Shown here: positions 45,452-54,314 of the stretch, one piece after another
Numbering within the stretch: the stretch's first letter is position 1
Layout: each line of letters begins with the position of its first letter
Source of the DNA: Pleionea sp. CnH1-48
GTDB taxonomy: Bacteria; Pseudomonadota; Gammaproteobacteria; Enterobacterales; Kangiellaceae
Length of the DNA stretch: 64,000 nt
NCBI RefSeq assembly: GCF_024124665.1
Contig: NZ_JAMXSB010000018.1
Span: forward strand, 62,001-126,000
Direction of reading: 5' to 3'
Notes under the pieces: model-generated
What the model was told of the DNA's origin: nothing
Seen by the model: the letters and a program-made list of their open reading frames with translations, nothing else
Database searches by the model: none
Made by a program: the position numbers and the translations under genes

Positions 45452-47485
45452 TCATGCATCGTCAGGAGTACTTTCTTTCTCTTCCTGGGGCAGGCACTCT
45501 AGCGTGCTAGGCTCTTCATGCTCTACCCGATTTCTTCCTTTCGATTTTGCTTGATATAATAAACAATCGACACGTTCAGTGAGTGCTTCTGGTAATTCAT
45601 TGGTTTCTACCTGAGTGACTCCAAAGCTACAGGTTGTTCGAATACCACCAACAAATTGAGACTCGGCAATTTGCTCGCGAATTTTTTCGGCCAAAGTGAC
45701 CGCTCCTTTTAAATCCGTTTCTGGGCAAAGAATCATAAACTCTTCTCCTCCCCAGCGACCCACCATATCAGATTCGCGAACCCCTTGTTTTAGAAGGTTG
45801 GCTACATGCATCAATACTCGATCACCGTGAGTGTGTCCGTAGGTATCATTGATCTCTTTAAAGTGATCGATATCTAGCATGATCACCGACAGTGGACGAG
45901 TAAATCTGTTGGCGCGAGCCGTTTCTTTGATTAGGGCACTATCAAGGTTCATGCGATTATTGAGCTGAGTCAGTGAATCTGTTTTTGATAGTTGCTCAAC
46001 GCGAATGGCATCGGTGATATCTTGATGAATAGATGTGAAGCCTATGAATTTATGTTTGCTGTCATAGTTAGGTTCAACATGGGCTGCGGTCCAAAATATT
46101 TTCCCCGTTTTGGACATGCTTTTTAATTGCCCTGACCAACTTTTGCCTTTTTTAATTTGATTGAGCATTTGGCGATACACGTCGGGATCTGAGTTTGGGT
46201 GATGGAGAAACTGAAAGTCTTTTCCTGTTACTTCTAGTGGGTTCTCAAACTCAGAGATTTTGCAGAAAGCTTCCGAGGCTGCTGTTATGTGTCCCGTATA
46301 GTCAGCGGTTAAAGAGATAACATGTTTATCAACGATATTAACATAGCGCTGTAGCGCATCTCGAGTTTCTTGTAACTCCAGAGTTCGTTTTCTTACAACC
46401 GCTTTAAGGCGGTAACTCACAATCATTAACAAAAGAATAATGGTCGTTAACGTGATACTGATGACTGTAAACCAACGGCCTAAGTCTTTAAACGCATTGT
46501 CCTGTAAGCTGTTGTACTCATCAATATGAAAACCTTTCAGATTTGAGTCAGCAGGGGCAAAGCCTTCTTGTCGATAAATGTCAGCAATCCATTGAAAGCG
46601 TTGAGGGTTTAAGTAGCCAATTTTTACCAGGTTTGGCATCACCATCTTTTCTGTTTCAACTGCTTCGTAGCGCAAATGATCAAGTGATTTTCCGGTAGGG
46701 TAGGCGCTAAAAATAAGTTGAACAATCTCTTCTTTGTTTTTTAACGCGTAGTCCCAGCCTTTCAGGCTAGCTCGAGTGAAACGCTTTACTAGCTCAGGAT
46801 TGTTTCTGGCGATTTCTTCATGGGTGAAAATAATGTCACCGTAAAAGTCGACACCATAACTGAGCGGGTTAATGATATTGACATCAACACCACGGCTTTT
46901 ATAGAAGTAAGGTTGATCGGTTACATAGGCTGACATTGCGTCAACGTGATTATTAAGTAGAACGTTATCTTCGAAAGTATGAGGAATTAAAATAAGATCT
47001 TTCTTCTTTATTCCCATGATATGAAACATGGCGGCCAAGGCAGCGTCATCATGACTCCTTTGCATCATGATTCGACGACCTTTTAATTCTAGTGGACCAA
47101 TAATTTCTGAATCTTTGCGAGTTAGAAATACCGTTGGGCTATGTTGAAAAACCGCAGCGATGGCAACAACGGGATTGCCCCTGAGCCTGTGCAAAATTAT
47201 GCTGGAGTCAGAGACGCCAAACTCTGCATCTCTGGCAACAATGTTATCGACGGTATTGACTTTAGGATCCCGTTGAATGATTTCTACTTCGAGACCTTCT
47301 GCAGTATAAAATCCTTTAGCTTTAGCAGCATAAAAGCCAGCAAACTGAAATTGATGAAACCATTTAAGTTGCAGTCGTACTCGTTCGAGCTTTTCGTCGG
47401 CAGTGACAGATAAAGAGGCGGATAAAAATAGAAAAGCAAAAGCCAAACATAAGAATCTACGCTGATTGACGAATGAAAGACTCAT
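45452..47485 (-). CDS. NMT1-like sensor with PAS and GGDEF domains
   Basis: This 677-residue predicted diguanylate cyclase has a signal/first helix (about 10-28), a periplasmic NMT1/THI5-like binding domain (about 35-330; VRLQLKWFHQFQFAGFYAAKAKGFY, FGVSDSSI), a membrane helix (about 343-363), a PAS domain (about 385-500) and a C-terminal GGDEF domain. The active site reads GGEEF, and the inhibitory I-site RESD lies five residues before it, so product inhibition is expected. The NMT1 domain usually binds thiamine precursors or amines, so this protein likely senses a small molecule and sets c-di-GMP. Confidence 0.95.
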   Translation of the reverse strand: MSLSFVNQRRFLCLAFAFLFLSASLSVTADEKLERVRLQLKWFHQFQFAGFYAAKAKGFYTAEGLEVEIIQRDPKVNTVDNIVARDAEFGVSDSSIILHRLRGNPVVAIAAVFQHSPTVFLTRKDSEIIGPLELKGRRIMMQRSHDDAALAAMFHIMGIKKKDLILIPHTFEDNVLLNNHVDAMSAYVTDQPYFYKSRGVDVNIINPLSYGVDFYGDIIFTHEEIARNNPELVKRFTRASLKGWDYALKNKEEIVQLIFSAYPTGKSLDHLRYEAVETEKMVMPNLVKIGYLNPQRFQWIADIYRQEGFAPADSNLKGFHIDEYNSLQDNAFKDLGRWFTVISITLTTIILLLMIVSYRLKAVVRKRTLELQETRDALQRYVNIVDKHVISLTADYTGHITAASEAFCKISEFENPLEVTGKDFQFLHHPNSDPDVYRQMLNQIKKGKSWSGQLKSMSKTGKIFWTAAHVEPNYDSKHKFIGFTSIHQDITDAIRVEQLSKTDSLTQLNNRMNLDSALIKETARANRFTRPLSVIMLDIDHFKEINDTYGHTHGDRVLMHVANLLKQGVRESDMVGRWGGEEFMILCPETDLKGAVTLAEKIREQIAESQFVGGIRTTCSFGVTQVETNELPEALTERVDCLLYQAKSKGRNRVEHEEPSTLECLPQEEKESTPDDA

Positions 47486-47628
47486 AGAAGATATGCGCTA
47501 GCCAAAAGCTGTCCTTAAATGTGAGGAAGTTGGTTGATATCTCAACATTTAAGAACATTCATACCTGTTATGCAAGGTTTTTATCGGTGGCAGAGATAAA
47601 GAGATGAGTTAGATGAGGTAGGTAAGAT

Positions 47629-47675
47629 GATACATAAAGTTATATAAATGATTGCGTCATATAACTTTATGTATC
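47629..47675. repeat. Perfect inverted repeat, 17-bp arms
   Basis: GATACATAAAGTTATAT and ATATAACTTTATGTATC are exact reverse complements separated by a 13-base loop. It is AT-rich, with no poly-T directly after it on either strand, so it does not look like a standard terminator. Confidence 0.9.
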
Positions 47676-47710
47676 TATATTGACTTACAGTCGATTCATG
47701 AGAAGTAGGA

Positions 47711-47866
47711 TTATTTCTCAGAAGGTTTTTGACGACTTAAACGAGCTTCACCACAGGTGATTTGGTTAGCAGGCCCACGGCGATAGCGGCGAAATAAGAA
47801 GTCGCCACTATGATTAACCGCGAAACAGGTAGTGCCACGCTTTTGTCTTAGCATTTTAATATTCAT
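47711..47866 (-). CDS. Possible 51-residue protein
   Basis: A basic, two-cysteine peptide (RQKRGTTCFAVN, RRYRRGPANQITCGEARL) with no good ribosome site. It fills an otherwise empty gap upstream of the DASS gene stop. No family is recognised, and it may be chance. Confidence 0.25.
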   Translation of the reverse strand: MNIKMLRQKRGTTCFAVNHSGDFLFRRYRRGPANQITCGEARLSRQKPSEK

Positions 47867-47951
47867 GCTAGTCATTGTAGTGAGCTTATATGACGGCTAT
47901 GTGACATCGATGATGACGTTGCATGCTATCAATCATACTCATGGCCTTATG

Positions 47952-49352
47952 TTATAACAGAATTAAACAGACCGTTGATATAACAGCTACTCCAATCAGA
48001 TTGAGTGCTAAGCCCGTTCTGGCCATTTGTTTAATGGTGAGCTTTTCACTACCGAATACGACCGCATTGGGAGCGGTTGCCACAGGTAACATAAAAGCAC
48101 AACTCGCACTCATGGCGGCGGGGATCATCAACAAAGCCGGATCAATATTGGCGGCTAATGCTGCCGCTGCCAGAATTGGCATTAACAAAGTTGTTGTAGC
48201 TGTGTTACTGGTGACTTCGGTAATAAAGGTGACCGTTAAACATAGTAGTGGAACGACAATCCACAGAGGCCATTCGGCCAGCACCGTCAGTTGCTTTCCG
48301 AGAATATCACTCAGCCCTGAGTGCTGGAAAGCTTGTGCAATGCAAATTCCTCCACCAAATAAAATCAGAACGCCCCAGGGGATCTTGTTGGCCGTTTCCC
48401 AATCTAGCAGCTTTCCACCTTTACCATTGGGAACCATAAACATTACCGCAGCCATAAGCAGGGCAACACTGGCGTCGTTGGCCGTTGTTAAGTTTAAGGC
48501 ACCGCTCCAACCACCAAAAGGTTCTTTACGAGTGATCCAGAGTAGGGCGGTAATGGCAAAAATAATTAATACGCGAATTTCTTCGGTGCGCCATTGTCCT
48601 GGTTTGGGGACTTCTAGCTGATTGTTTGTGGATAAGCCCCTTTGCAGCCATAGCCAGGCAAGAGGAATGAAGACCAACACCACGGGAATGCCAATGGCCA
48701 TCCACTCAGAAAATGAAATGCCCGTCTGAGTCATTTCTTCATACACGCTACGAAACATCAAGTTGGGTGGTGTGCCAATAATGGTTCCCATACCACCAAT
48801 ACTGGAGGCATAAGCCACACCAAGCAACAAGGCGACTGTTAAGCGTTTGTCGGTGTTCTTCTCTAACACGGCGAGGGCAACCGGAAGTAACATCAGGGTT
48901 GTAGCCGTATTCGATATCCACATACTGAGTAGCGCCGAGGCAACCATGAAGCCAGCCAGAACGCGAGGCCCTGAATGCCCACCAAAACTATGAATCATTT
49001 GTAATGCGATGCGGCGATGGGTGCCTGACTTCTCCATGGCCTTTGATAGCATGAAGCCACCCATTAATAGCAGGATTAACGGATGCCCATAAGCACCGGC
49101 TACCTGCTTGCCCGTCAAAACCCCTGTGAGTGGAAAAAGCGCCAGTGGCAGCATACTGGTTGCCGGGATTGGAATGGGCTCGGTGATCCACCAGAGAGCA
49201 CACCATAAGGTAATGCCCAGAGTAATGGCTGCCATCGGGCTCATACCGCTGGTCGCAGCGACGGTGCCACTGATGGCGGCGAGTAGGGGGCCTGCGATTA
49301 AAGCGAGTTTTCGATAGAAAGAGGAGGACGAGTTAGAATGCTGCTCAGTCAT
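47952..49352 (-). CDS. DASS (SLC13) family anion symporter
   Basis: These 466 residues with about 12 hydrophobic segments belong to the divalent anion:Na+ symporters that import dicarboxylates, citrate or sulfate. The two Ser-Asn-Thr motifs that form the substrate and sodium sites are present: MWISNTATTLMLLP in the first half and VTSNTATTTLLMP in the second. GGMGTIIGTPPN and the re-entrant GMGxxIGTP segment are also typical. Substrate (succinate-like versus sulfate) cannot be fixed. It is monocistronic. Confidence 0.92.
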   Translation of the reverse strand: MTEQHSNSSSSFYRKLALIAGPLLAAISGTVAATSGMSPMAAITLGITLWCALWWITEPIPIPATSMLPLALFPLTGVLTGKQVAGAYGHPLILLLMGGFMLSKAMEKSGTHRRIALQMIHSFGGHSGPRVLAGFMVASALLSMWISNTATTLMLLPVALAVLEKNTDKRLTVALLLGVAYASSIGGMGTIIGTPPNLMFRSVYEEMTQTGISFSEWMAIGIPVVLVFIPLAWLWLQRGLSTNNQLEVPKPGQWRTEEIRVLIIFAITALLWITRKEPFGGWSGALNLTTANDASVALLMAAVMFMVPNGKGGKLLDWETANKIPWGVLILFGGGICIAQAFQHSGLSDILGKQLTVLAEWPLWIVVPLLCLTVTFITEVTSNTATTTLLMPILAAAALAANIDPALLMIPAAMSASCAFMLPVATAPNAVVFGSEKLTIKQMARTGLALNLIGVAVISTVCLILL

Positions 49353-49658
49353 ATTTTTGGGGTTATACGTCAGTTGTTATTTTTAGGTGGCTTATTATGT
49401 CAGTTTATTGGTGCCCCTGCTGTATTTTTTAGTAAGAAGGGGCGTTGATTCATTGGTGCTGAGCAGCATTTTAAGTGTGCTTTAGTTAACAATGCTTGCT
49501 GCTGAATTTGCAGGTCGATTCAATAGTGTCTATTATTTGAACTGAATGTAAAAAGTACAAGATAATCAGGCGTCTGGATAGAATAGCTGATACTTTTTTG
49601 AACTTTACGGCTCGATGTTATGAATCAATAACCTTAATAAAGAAAATAGTTAACGATT
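49353..49658. other. DASS / ParA divergent region
   Basis: These 306 bases are AT-rich. A loose GCCCCT/AGGGGC hairpin is present. I see no gene or clear operator. Confidence 0.4.
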
Positions 49659-50366
49659 ATGGGTGCGAAAGTTATTGCGGTTGGACAAGCAAAGGGTGGG
49701 GTAGGTAAAAGTACTTTATGTGCCAGCCTGGCCGCTGTGCTTGCAGAAAAAGAAAACGTCTTGGTCATTGACTGTGATCCGCCTCAACATTCTCTTGTTG
49801 CGTGGCACAAAACACGCGAAGAATATTTTGAACAAACGGGTGTTGATATTTATACCGCCACTCGGCCTACCGAATTAGTAAAACTGGTCGACAAACACAA
49901 AGACGATTTTCGTTATATCTTAGTTGATGGTCCTCCCCATATTAACTCTATGACTAAGGCTATGGTGGCCATGGCCTCTGTTTTGTTAGTTCCATTAGCG
50001 CCCTCACAGGTAGAAGTTTGGTCCTTTGAAGCTATGGATGAGCTCGTTGAGTCTGCATTAAAGATAAATCCTGATCTAGCGGCACGAATATGTTGGACTC
50101 GTGTACGCAGAAGAGTGAAGTCTTCTGAGTATTTAATCAAAGAAGTGAAGAAATCGAGCTGTATCACTCCCTTTAGTTGTCAATTAACGCAACGAACAGC
50201 TTATGTTGACGCAATAGCACAAGGGCATGGAGTGTCAGAGTGGTCAGACCCGATTGCAAAAGCAGAAATATGGTCTTTGGCATCGAATGTGCAAAGGCTT
50301 TTAAAAAAAGCGCCTGATTTTGAGTCATCAATTAAAGAACGTGTTTTATCATTTTCGAAAGCATAA
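49659..50366 (+). CDS. ParA-like ATPase, orphan
   Basis: This 235-residue MinD/ParA-family ATPase has the deviant Walker A motif QAKGGVGKST. DCDPPQHSLVAWH is the A'-like region, and YILVDGPPHI the Walker B strand. No parB, partition site or plasmid gene is nearby, so it may position a protein cluster (chemosensory, flagellar or carboxysome-like) or act in a mobile or plasmid-derived context. AT-rich non-coding DNA lies on both sides. Its cargo is unknown. Confidence 0.9.
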   Translation: MGAKVIAVGQAKGGVGKSTLCASLAAVLAEKENVLVIDCDPPQHSLVAWHKTREEYFEQTGVDIYTATRPTELVKLVDKHKDDFRYILVDGPPHINSMTKAMVAMASVLLVPLAPSQVEVWSFEAMDELVESALKINPDLAARICWTRVRRRVKSSEYLIKEVKKSSCITPFSCQLTQRTAYVDAIAQGHGVSEWSDPIAKAEIWSLASNVQRLLKKAPDFESSIKERVLSFSKA

Positions 50367-50735
50367 CTATTTATTAAATATTTAATTTCTATTGAGTGCC
50401 TCTTTATATTTTTTAAGTTGTCAATTTGAGTCTTATATTTCAGCACGATATAAAAATAAAGCCCATTGCATGAATGGGCTAATAGGGGGATTGCGAGAAA
50501 ATTAACACGATTGCTAAATAATCGTGTTGAAAATTATACTAGTAATAAATAGCATTTTAGTGTGTTGCCAAGTGTAAGAGTTTGTGTCGGCTCAAGACTA
50601 AAGTGATGTCGAACTCTCAAAACTAAATAATGAAATATTATATTGTTTACATTCGTTTACTATATTGTGTTGATTTCTTTTGTTTGAAATTTTTATACTC
50701 GACAAGCACCTTAAAACAATAATAGAGGGAATGTT
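50367..50735. other. ParA / S9 peptidase gap
   Basis: These 369 AT-rich bases contain a GCCCATT/AATGGGC hairpin (50459-50480) and a 9-bp inverted repeat (50504-50528). The peptidase ribosome site GAGGGAA is at the end. No gene is supported. Confidence 0.45.
50504..50528. repeat. 9-bp inverted repeat downstream of parA-like gene
   Basis: AACACGATT and AATCGTGTT are separated by GCTAAAT. It could be an operator or a weak hairpin; no T-run follows. Confidence 0.5.
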
Positions 50736-52673
50736 ATGCCTTTTAAGATACACGTCATGCTGGCTTTTGTTGCCGCGCTGTTGATTCAGACTGTCGCTGC
50801 TAAGCCTGCCGATATACCTGTAAAAGATTTCTTTAGAAATGCAGAGTTTACCGGTCTCCAATTATCACCGAGTGGCAAATACCTTGCCGTTATCTCTCCA
50901 ATCAAAAATCGCAGAAACATCGTGGTTATGGAGACTAAAAACTTAAAGAAAATTAAAGTACTCACCGCGTTTGATAAGCAGAATGTGGGTGGCTACTTCT
51001 GGGCAAATGAGGATGAGCTTGTGTTTACCATGGATAGTGATGGTAATGAAGCTTTCAGCATTTTCAAAGTAAACCGTGAAGGTAAGCCAAAGGTTGTTGA
51101 GTTGGTAGGTTCTTCGGTTGGCAACTCTGGCATTCGTTCTGCGTCAGTTGTTCACACTTTGCCAGATGATCCCAAACACATTATCGTCCAGTTTAATGGA
51201 CGCCGTGTTACCGCTCCTGACTTATATCTATTGCCTTTGGACAGTCGTTGGAGCCAAAAGCGCAGGAAAAATGCGAAGATGAAAATCATTGCTCGAAATC
51301 CTGGCGATGTTCAAGGATGGCTAGTGGATCATGATGGCGATGTTCGTGGTGCAACTTCGTTGAAAGGTTTGAAAGGCAAGTTCCACTACAAAGAGAAGGG
51401 TGAAAAAGACTTCCGCGTATTAAGAGAGTTTAATGTGCTGGAAGAAGGCATTGCTCCTTTAGGTTTTGATTTCGATAATAAAACCATGTTCGTATCTTCT
51501 AATAAAGGTCGTGACCGTGGCGCCATTTATTACTTTGACCCAAAAACTAATAAGCTAGGTGACATGATATTTGAACATGATGAAGTCGATGTCAGTGGCT
51601 TGATTATGTCTAGAAAGCGTCAAAAGCTTTTGGGTGTTTCTTACTTTGATGACTACCCTCGTTCAAAATATTTTGACGAAGAAGAAGCCAAAATGCGTAA
51701 AGGTTTAAAAGACGCATTCAAAGGCAAGATGGTAAGTATCTCGAGTGCTTCTGATGATGAGATGTTGAATATTCTTTTGGTATCTGACGATACCGATCCT
51801 GGTAGCTATTATCTGTACGATCGTAAAGAAGGAAAAGTACAGTTCTTAGTTTCTCGTATGAACTGGATCAAACCTGAGCAGATGTCACCCATGAAGCCTA
51901 TTCGATATAAAAGTCGTGACGGTTTAACGATGCGTGGCTATTTGACAGTTCCTAAGGATTCTAATGGTAAAAAATTACCACTTATCGTAAATCCTCACGG
52001 TGGACCTTTTGGTGTACGTGATTTCTGGGGTTATAACCCTGAGCATCAATTCTTTGCTAGTCGTGGTTATGCAACTTTACAAGTCAACTATCGTGGTTCA
52101 GGTGGTTATGGCCGTAAGTTCCAACATGCTGGTTATGGTGGAAAATGGGGCGCAGAGATGCAAAATGACTTAACTGACGGTGTTAAGTATTTGATTGATG
52201 AAGGTATCGTTGACCCTGAGCGTGTATGTATCTACGGTGCGAGTTATGGTGGTTATGCAACGATGGCGGGTTTAACCTTTACTCCTGACTTGTACAAGTG
52301 TGGTATCAACTATGTTGGTGTGACGGATGTTGGTTTGTTATTTACATCAATGCCTAAGCACTGGGAGCCTGCAAAAGAGCTGTTGAAAATTCAGATCGGT
52401 GATCCTGAAGATAAAGAGTTAATGGCTCGCATGTCACCTCTGGCTCACGTTGATAAAATTAAAGCGCCTTTGATGATTGTTCATGGTGCCAAAGATCCTC
52501 GAGTTGTTAAACAACATGCAACGGATCTTCGTGACGCACTGGAAGACAGAAAGATAGAGCTGTCTGATGATGAGTGGATCATGAAGTTTGACGAAGGACA
52601 CGGTTTCCGTAAAGAGGAAAACCGAGTAGAGCTATATGAGAAAATTGAGAAGTTCTTAGCGAAGCACTTGTAA
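50736..52673 (+). CDS. S9 family prolyl-oligopeptidase-type peptidase, secreted
   Basis: This encodes 645 residues. A signal peptide ends near TVAA. The N-terminal beta-propeller (about 30-390) includes SPSGKYLAVISP. The C-terminal alpha/beta hydrolase domain has the nucleophile Ser in YGASYGGYATM, Asp in HGAKDPRV and His in DEGHGF, with the NPHGGPFG oxyanion segment. Enzymes of this group cleave peptides after proline or acidic residues (dipeptidyl or acylaminoacyl peptidase-like) in the periplasm. GAGGGAA precedes the start. It probably feeds peptide-based growth with the M28 peptidase. Confidence 0.93.
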   Translation: MPFKIHVMLAFVAALLIQTVAAKPADIPVKDFFRNAEFTGLQLSPSGKYLAVISPIKNRRNIVVMETKNLKKIKVLTAFDKQNVGGYFWANEDELVFTMDSDGNEAFSIFKVNREGKPKVVELVGSSVGNSGIRSASVVHTLPDDPKHIIVQFNGRRVTAPDLYLLPLDSRWSQKRRKNAKMKIIARNPGDVQGWLVDHDGDVRGATSLKGLKGKFHYKEKGEKDFRVLREFNVLEEGIAPLGFDFDNKTMFVSSNKGRDRGAIYYFDPKTNKLGDMIFEHDEVDVSGLIMSRKRQKLLGVSYFDDYPRSKYFDEEEAKMRKGLKDAFKGKMVSISSASDDEMLNILLVSDDTDPGSYYLYDRKEGKVQFLVSRMNWIKPEQMSPMKPIRYKSRDGLTMRGYLTVPKDSNGKKLPLIVNPHGGPFGVRDFWGYNPEHQFFASRGYATLQVNYRGSGGYGRKFQHAGYGGKWGAEMQNDLTDGVKYLIDEGIVDPERVCIYGASYGGYATMAGLTFTPDLYKCGINYVGVTDVGLLFTSMPKHWEPAKELLKIQIGDPEDKELMARMSPLAHVDKIKAPLMIVHGAKDPRVVKQHATDLRDALEDRKIELSDDEWIMKFDEGHGFRKEENRVELYEKIEKFLAKHL

Positions 52674-52693
52674 GACTCTTTCTTCTCTAGAAT

Positions 52694-52727
52694 AAAAAAA
52701 TCCCGGATTTATCCGGGATTTTTTTTT
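52694..52727. terminator. Terminator, S9 peptidase / Sel1-TonB gene
   Basis: AATCCCGGAT/ATCCGGGATT is flanked by an A-run and T-run and lies between convergent genes. It can act both ways. Confidence 0.88.
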
Positions 52728-52747
52728 GAGCTTTAAGTTTTTAAATA

Positions 52748-54097
52748 TTAAAACCATCGTTTGTTTTGTTGGTAAGCTGTCAGCCGTTGTTTGATTTCTT
52801 CTGCGCTAAAATCAAGATCCTCTGCTTCGTCTAATGCATCTTCCTGATAGTCTACTGCTTTATCAAAGTCTCCCATTGCTGCATGTGCTGCTGCAAGTAT
52901 TTCGTACTTTGTCACTTCATTACGATAATCTCTACGAGAAATGCTTTCGACTAATTCTATGGCTTTTTGCGGATTAGTCACCTCTGAAAAAGGTGATGTT
53001 GCAAATAGCCAAGCAAAGCGTATTTTGGATGTCGGTGTCATTTCTTTTAGCTCTTTAATGTATTGAGCCGCTTGTAGATGAGAGGCTTTGCTTTTGTTTT
53101 GAGCTGCCAACCCAGCAAGCAGCTCTTTAGCATCACTTTGATGGCTTGAAGCCGCTCTTGTTAACCAGTCAATACCTTTTTCTTTATCAGATGCACAGCC
53201 TTTACCATATATCAGGCTTTCTCCCAATTTAAATTGAGCGGTAGGCACTCCTTGGCGTGCTGCTTTTAAGTACCACTCAGTGGGATTTTCTTTCTTTTTT
53301 ACATCATTCGGGAATGATTCATGAAGAAGCCCAAGTATAAGCTGGCTGTTAGGATCTCCAGAGTAAGCTTTTGTTGAAATATCTGCATAATACTCATCGC
53401 TAATTATTGAGTGATTTGAGAGATTATAGGATAGAGTGTAAGCGATATTTAACGCTTCAATAGCTTGCCCTTTTTTGTTCAGTCTTGGTTCAAAGCGCCA
53501 TCTAGAAACGGCTTTCATTGTGCCTTTATTGAAGATTTTACTAGGGAAGGATTCTTTAATGCGGATATTTCTAGGGTTTCCTTTTTTATCCAGATCAAAA
53601 CTTAATTTAACCCAGCCCGCAATACCTTCCATTGCTGCCTTTCTTGGATATTTGGGCTCAACGATTCGTATGGGTTTAGCTTGAAAACTGGACTTTTTAG
53701 AAGGTTCAACAAGAACTGGATACAGGCTATTAAGTAAGGCTTTTCCAGAGTACTTTGCCGCCAATGTTTGAAAGGCGGCCTCGGCAGCAGCTTTGTCTTT
53801 TACTTCCTTACTAATAGCTTTAAAGACATTCTTTTGGGTATCAGTGGCGGATTCATTCTCGGCGCCTAAACGTGCCCATGCGTAAGCCAGATTAATATCT
53901 TTGCTGACGTGTTGTCCGTGGTAATACATTACTCCCAAATTAGATTGAGAACGAGCTTCTCCAATTTCTGCCAATGGTTTAAATTCGGTAAATGCTTGAG
54001 GGTATTGCTTGTTTTCATAAGCATCAAGTGCGCTAAAAAAGTCGGCAGAGGCCATTGATGAAGTAAAAAGTAATAATCCACAACATAGGTTTTTCAT
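52748..54097 (-). CDS. Sel1-repeat protein with central TonB-type domain
   Basis: This encodes 449 residues. A signal peptide ends near MASA. Sel1/TPR-like helices (about 20-115; QSNLGVMYYHGQ, AYAWARLGA) are followed by a TonB C-terminal-like domain (about 140-230: RIVEPKYPRKAAMEGIAGWVKLSFDLDKKGNPRNI, then AVSRWRFEP). A second Sel1 block follows (about 250-330: AQFKLGESLIYGKGC), and then a helical tail. The order is unusual: the TonB domain sits mid-chain and there is no membrane anchor or proline-rich spacer. It follows the halogenase gene, and AGGAG precedes the ATG. It may be a periplasmic adaptor rather than an energy transducer. Confidence 0.88.
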   Translation of the reverse strand: MKNLCCGLLLFTSSMASADFFSALDAYENKQYPQAFTEFKPLAEIGEARSQSNLGVMYYHGQHVSKDINLAYAWARLGAENESATDTQKNVFKAISKEVKDKAAAEAAFQTLAAKYSGKALLNSLYPVLVEPSKKSSFQAKPIRIVEPKYPRKAAMEGIAGWVKLSFDLDKKGNPRNIRIKESFPSKIFNKGTMKAVSRWRFEPRLNKKGQAIEALNIAYTLSYNLSNHSIISDEYYADISTKAYSGDPNSQLILGLLHESFPNDVKKKENPTEWYLKAARQGVPTAQFKLGESLIYGKGCASDKEKGIDWLTRAASSHQSDAKELLAGLAAQNKSKASHLQAAQYIKELKEMTPTSKIRFAWLFATSPFSEVTNPQKAIELVESISRRDYRNEVTKYEILAAAHAAMGDFDKAVDYQEDALDEAEDLDFSAEEIKQRLTAYQQNKRWF

Positions 54098-54314
54098 TAA
54101 AATCTCCTGAAATAAGTATATTCCACTATATTAGATAGCTGTTTGACCCTATCAAAAAAGGTCACTCCATCGTATCAGTCTCAATAAGTTGGATTTTATT
54201 AAAAGGATTTTTAACCAATCTTAGAGCGCATCCATTATGCTAAACAGCCATCCTTGGGCGGTTATTCTAACATAGTTTGCTATCAGGCCCCAATAAGAGG
54301 CCTGAGATAACGTT

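Larger units (their letters stand above)
47486..47951. other. Gap with a perfect inverted repeat and a short frame
   Basis: These 466 bases between two minus-strand genes contain a perfect 17-bp-arm inverted repeat (47629-47675) and a 51-codon frame (47711-47866). The rest shows nothing clear. Confidence 0.5.

Noticed and set aside
47923-48621. 232-codon plus-strand frame
   Set aside because: It is antisense to the DASS transporter; the real gene has full family motifs on the other strand.
50459-50480. GCCCATT/AATGGGC hairpin as a terminator for parA
   Set aside because: No T-run follows on the plus strand; the T-rich side faces the other way where no gene ends.
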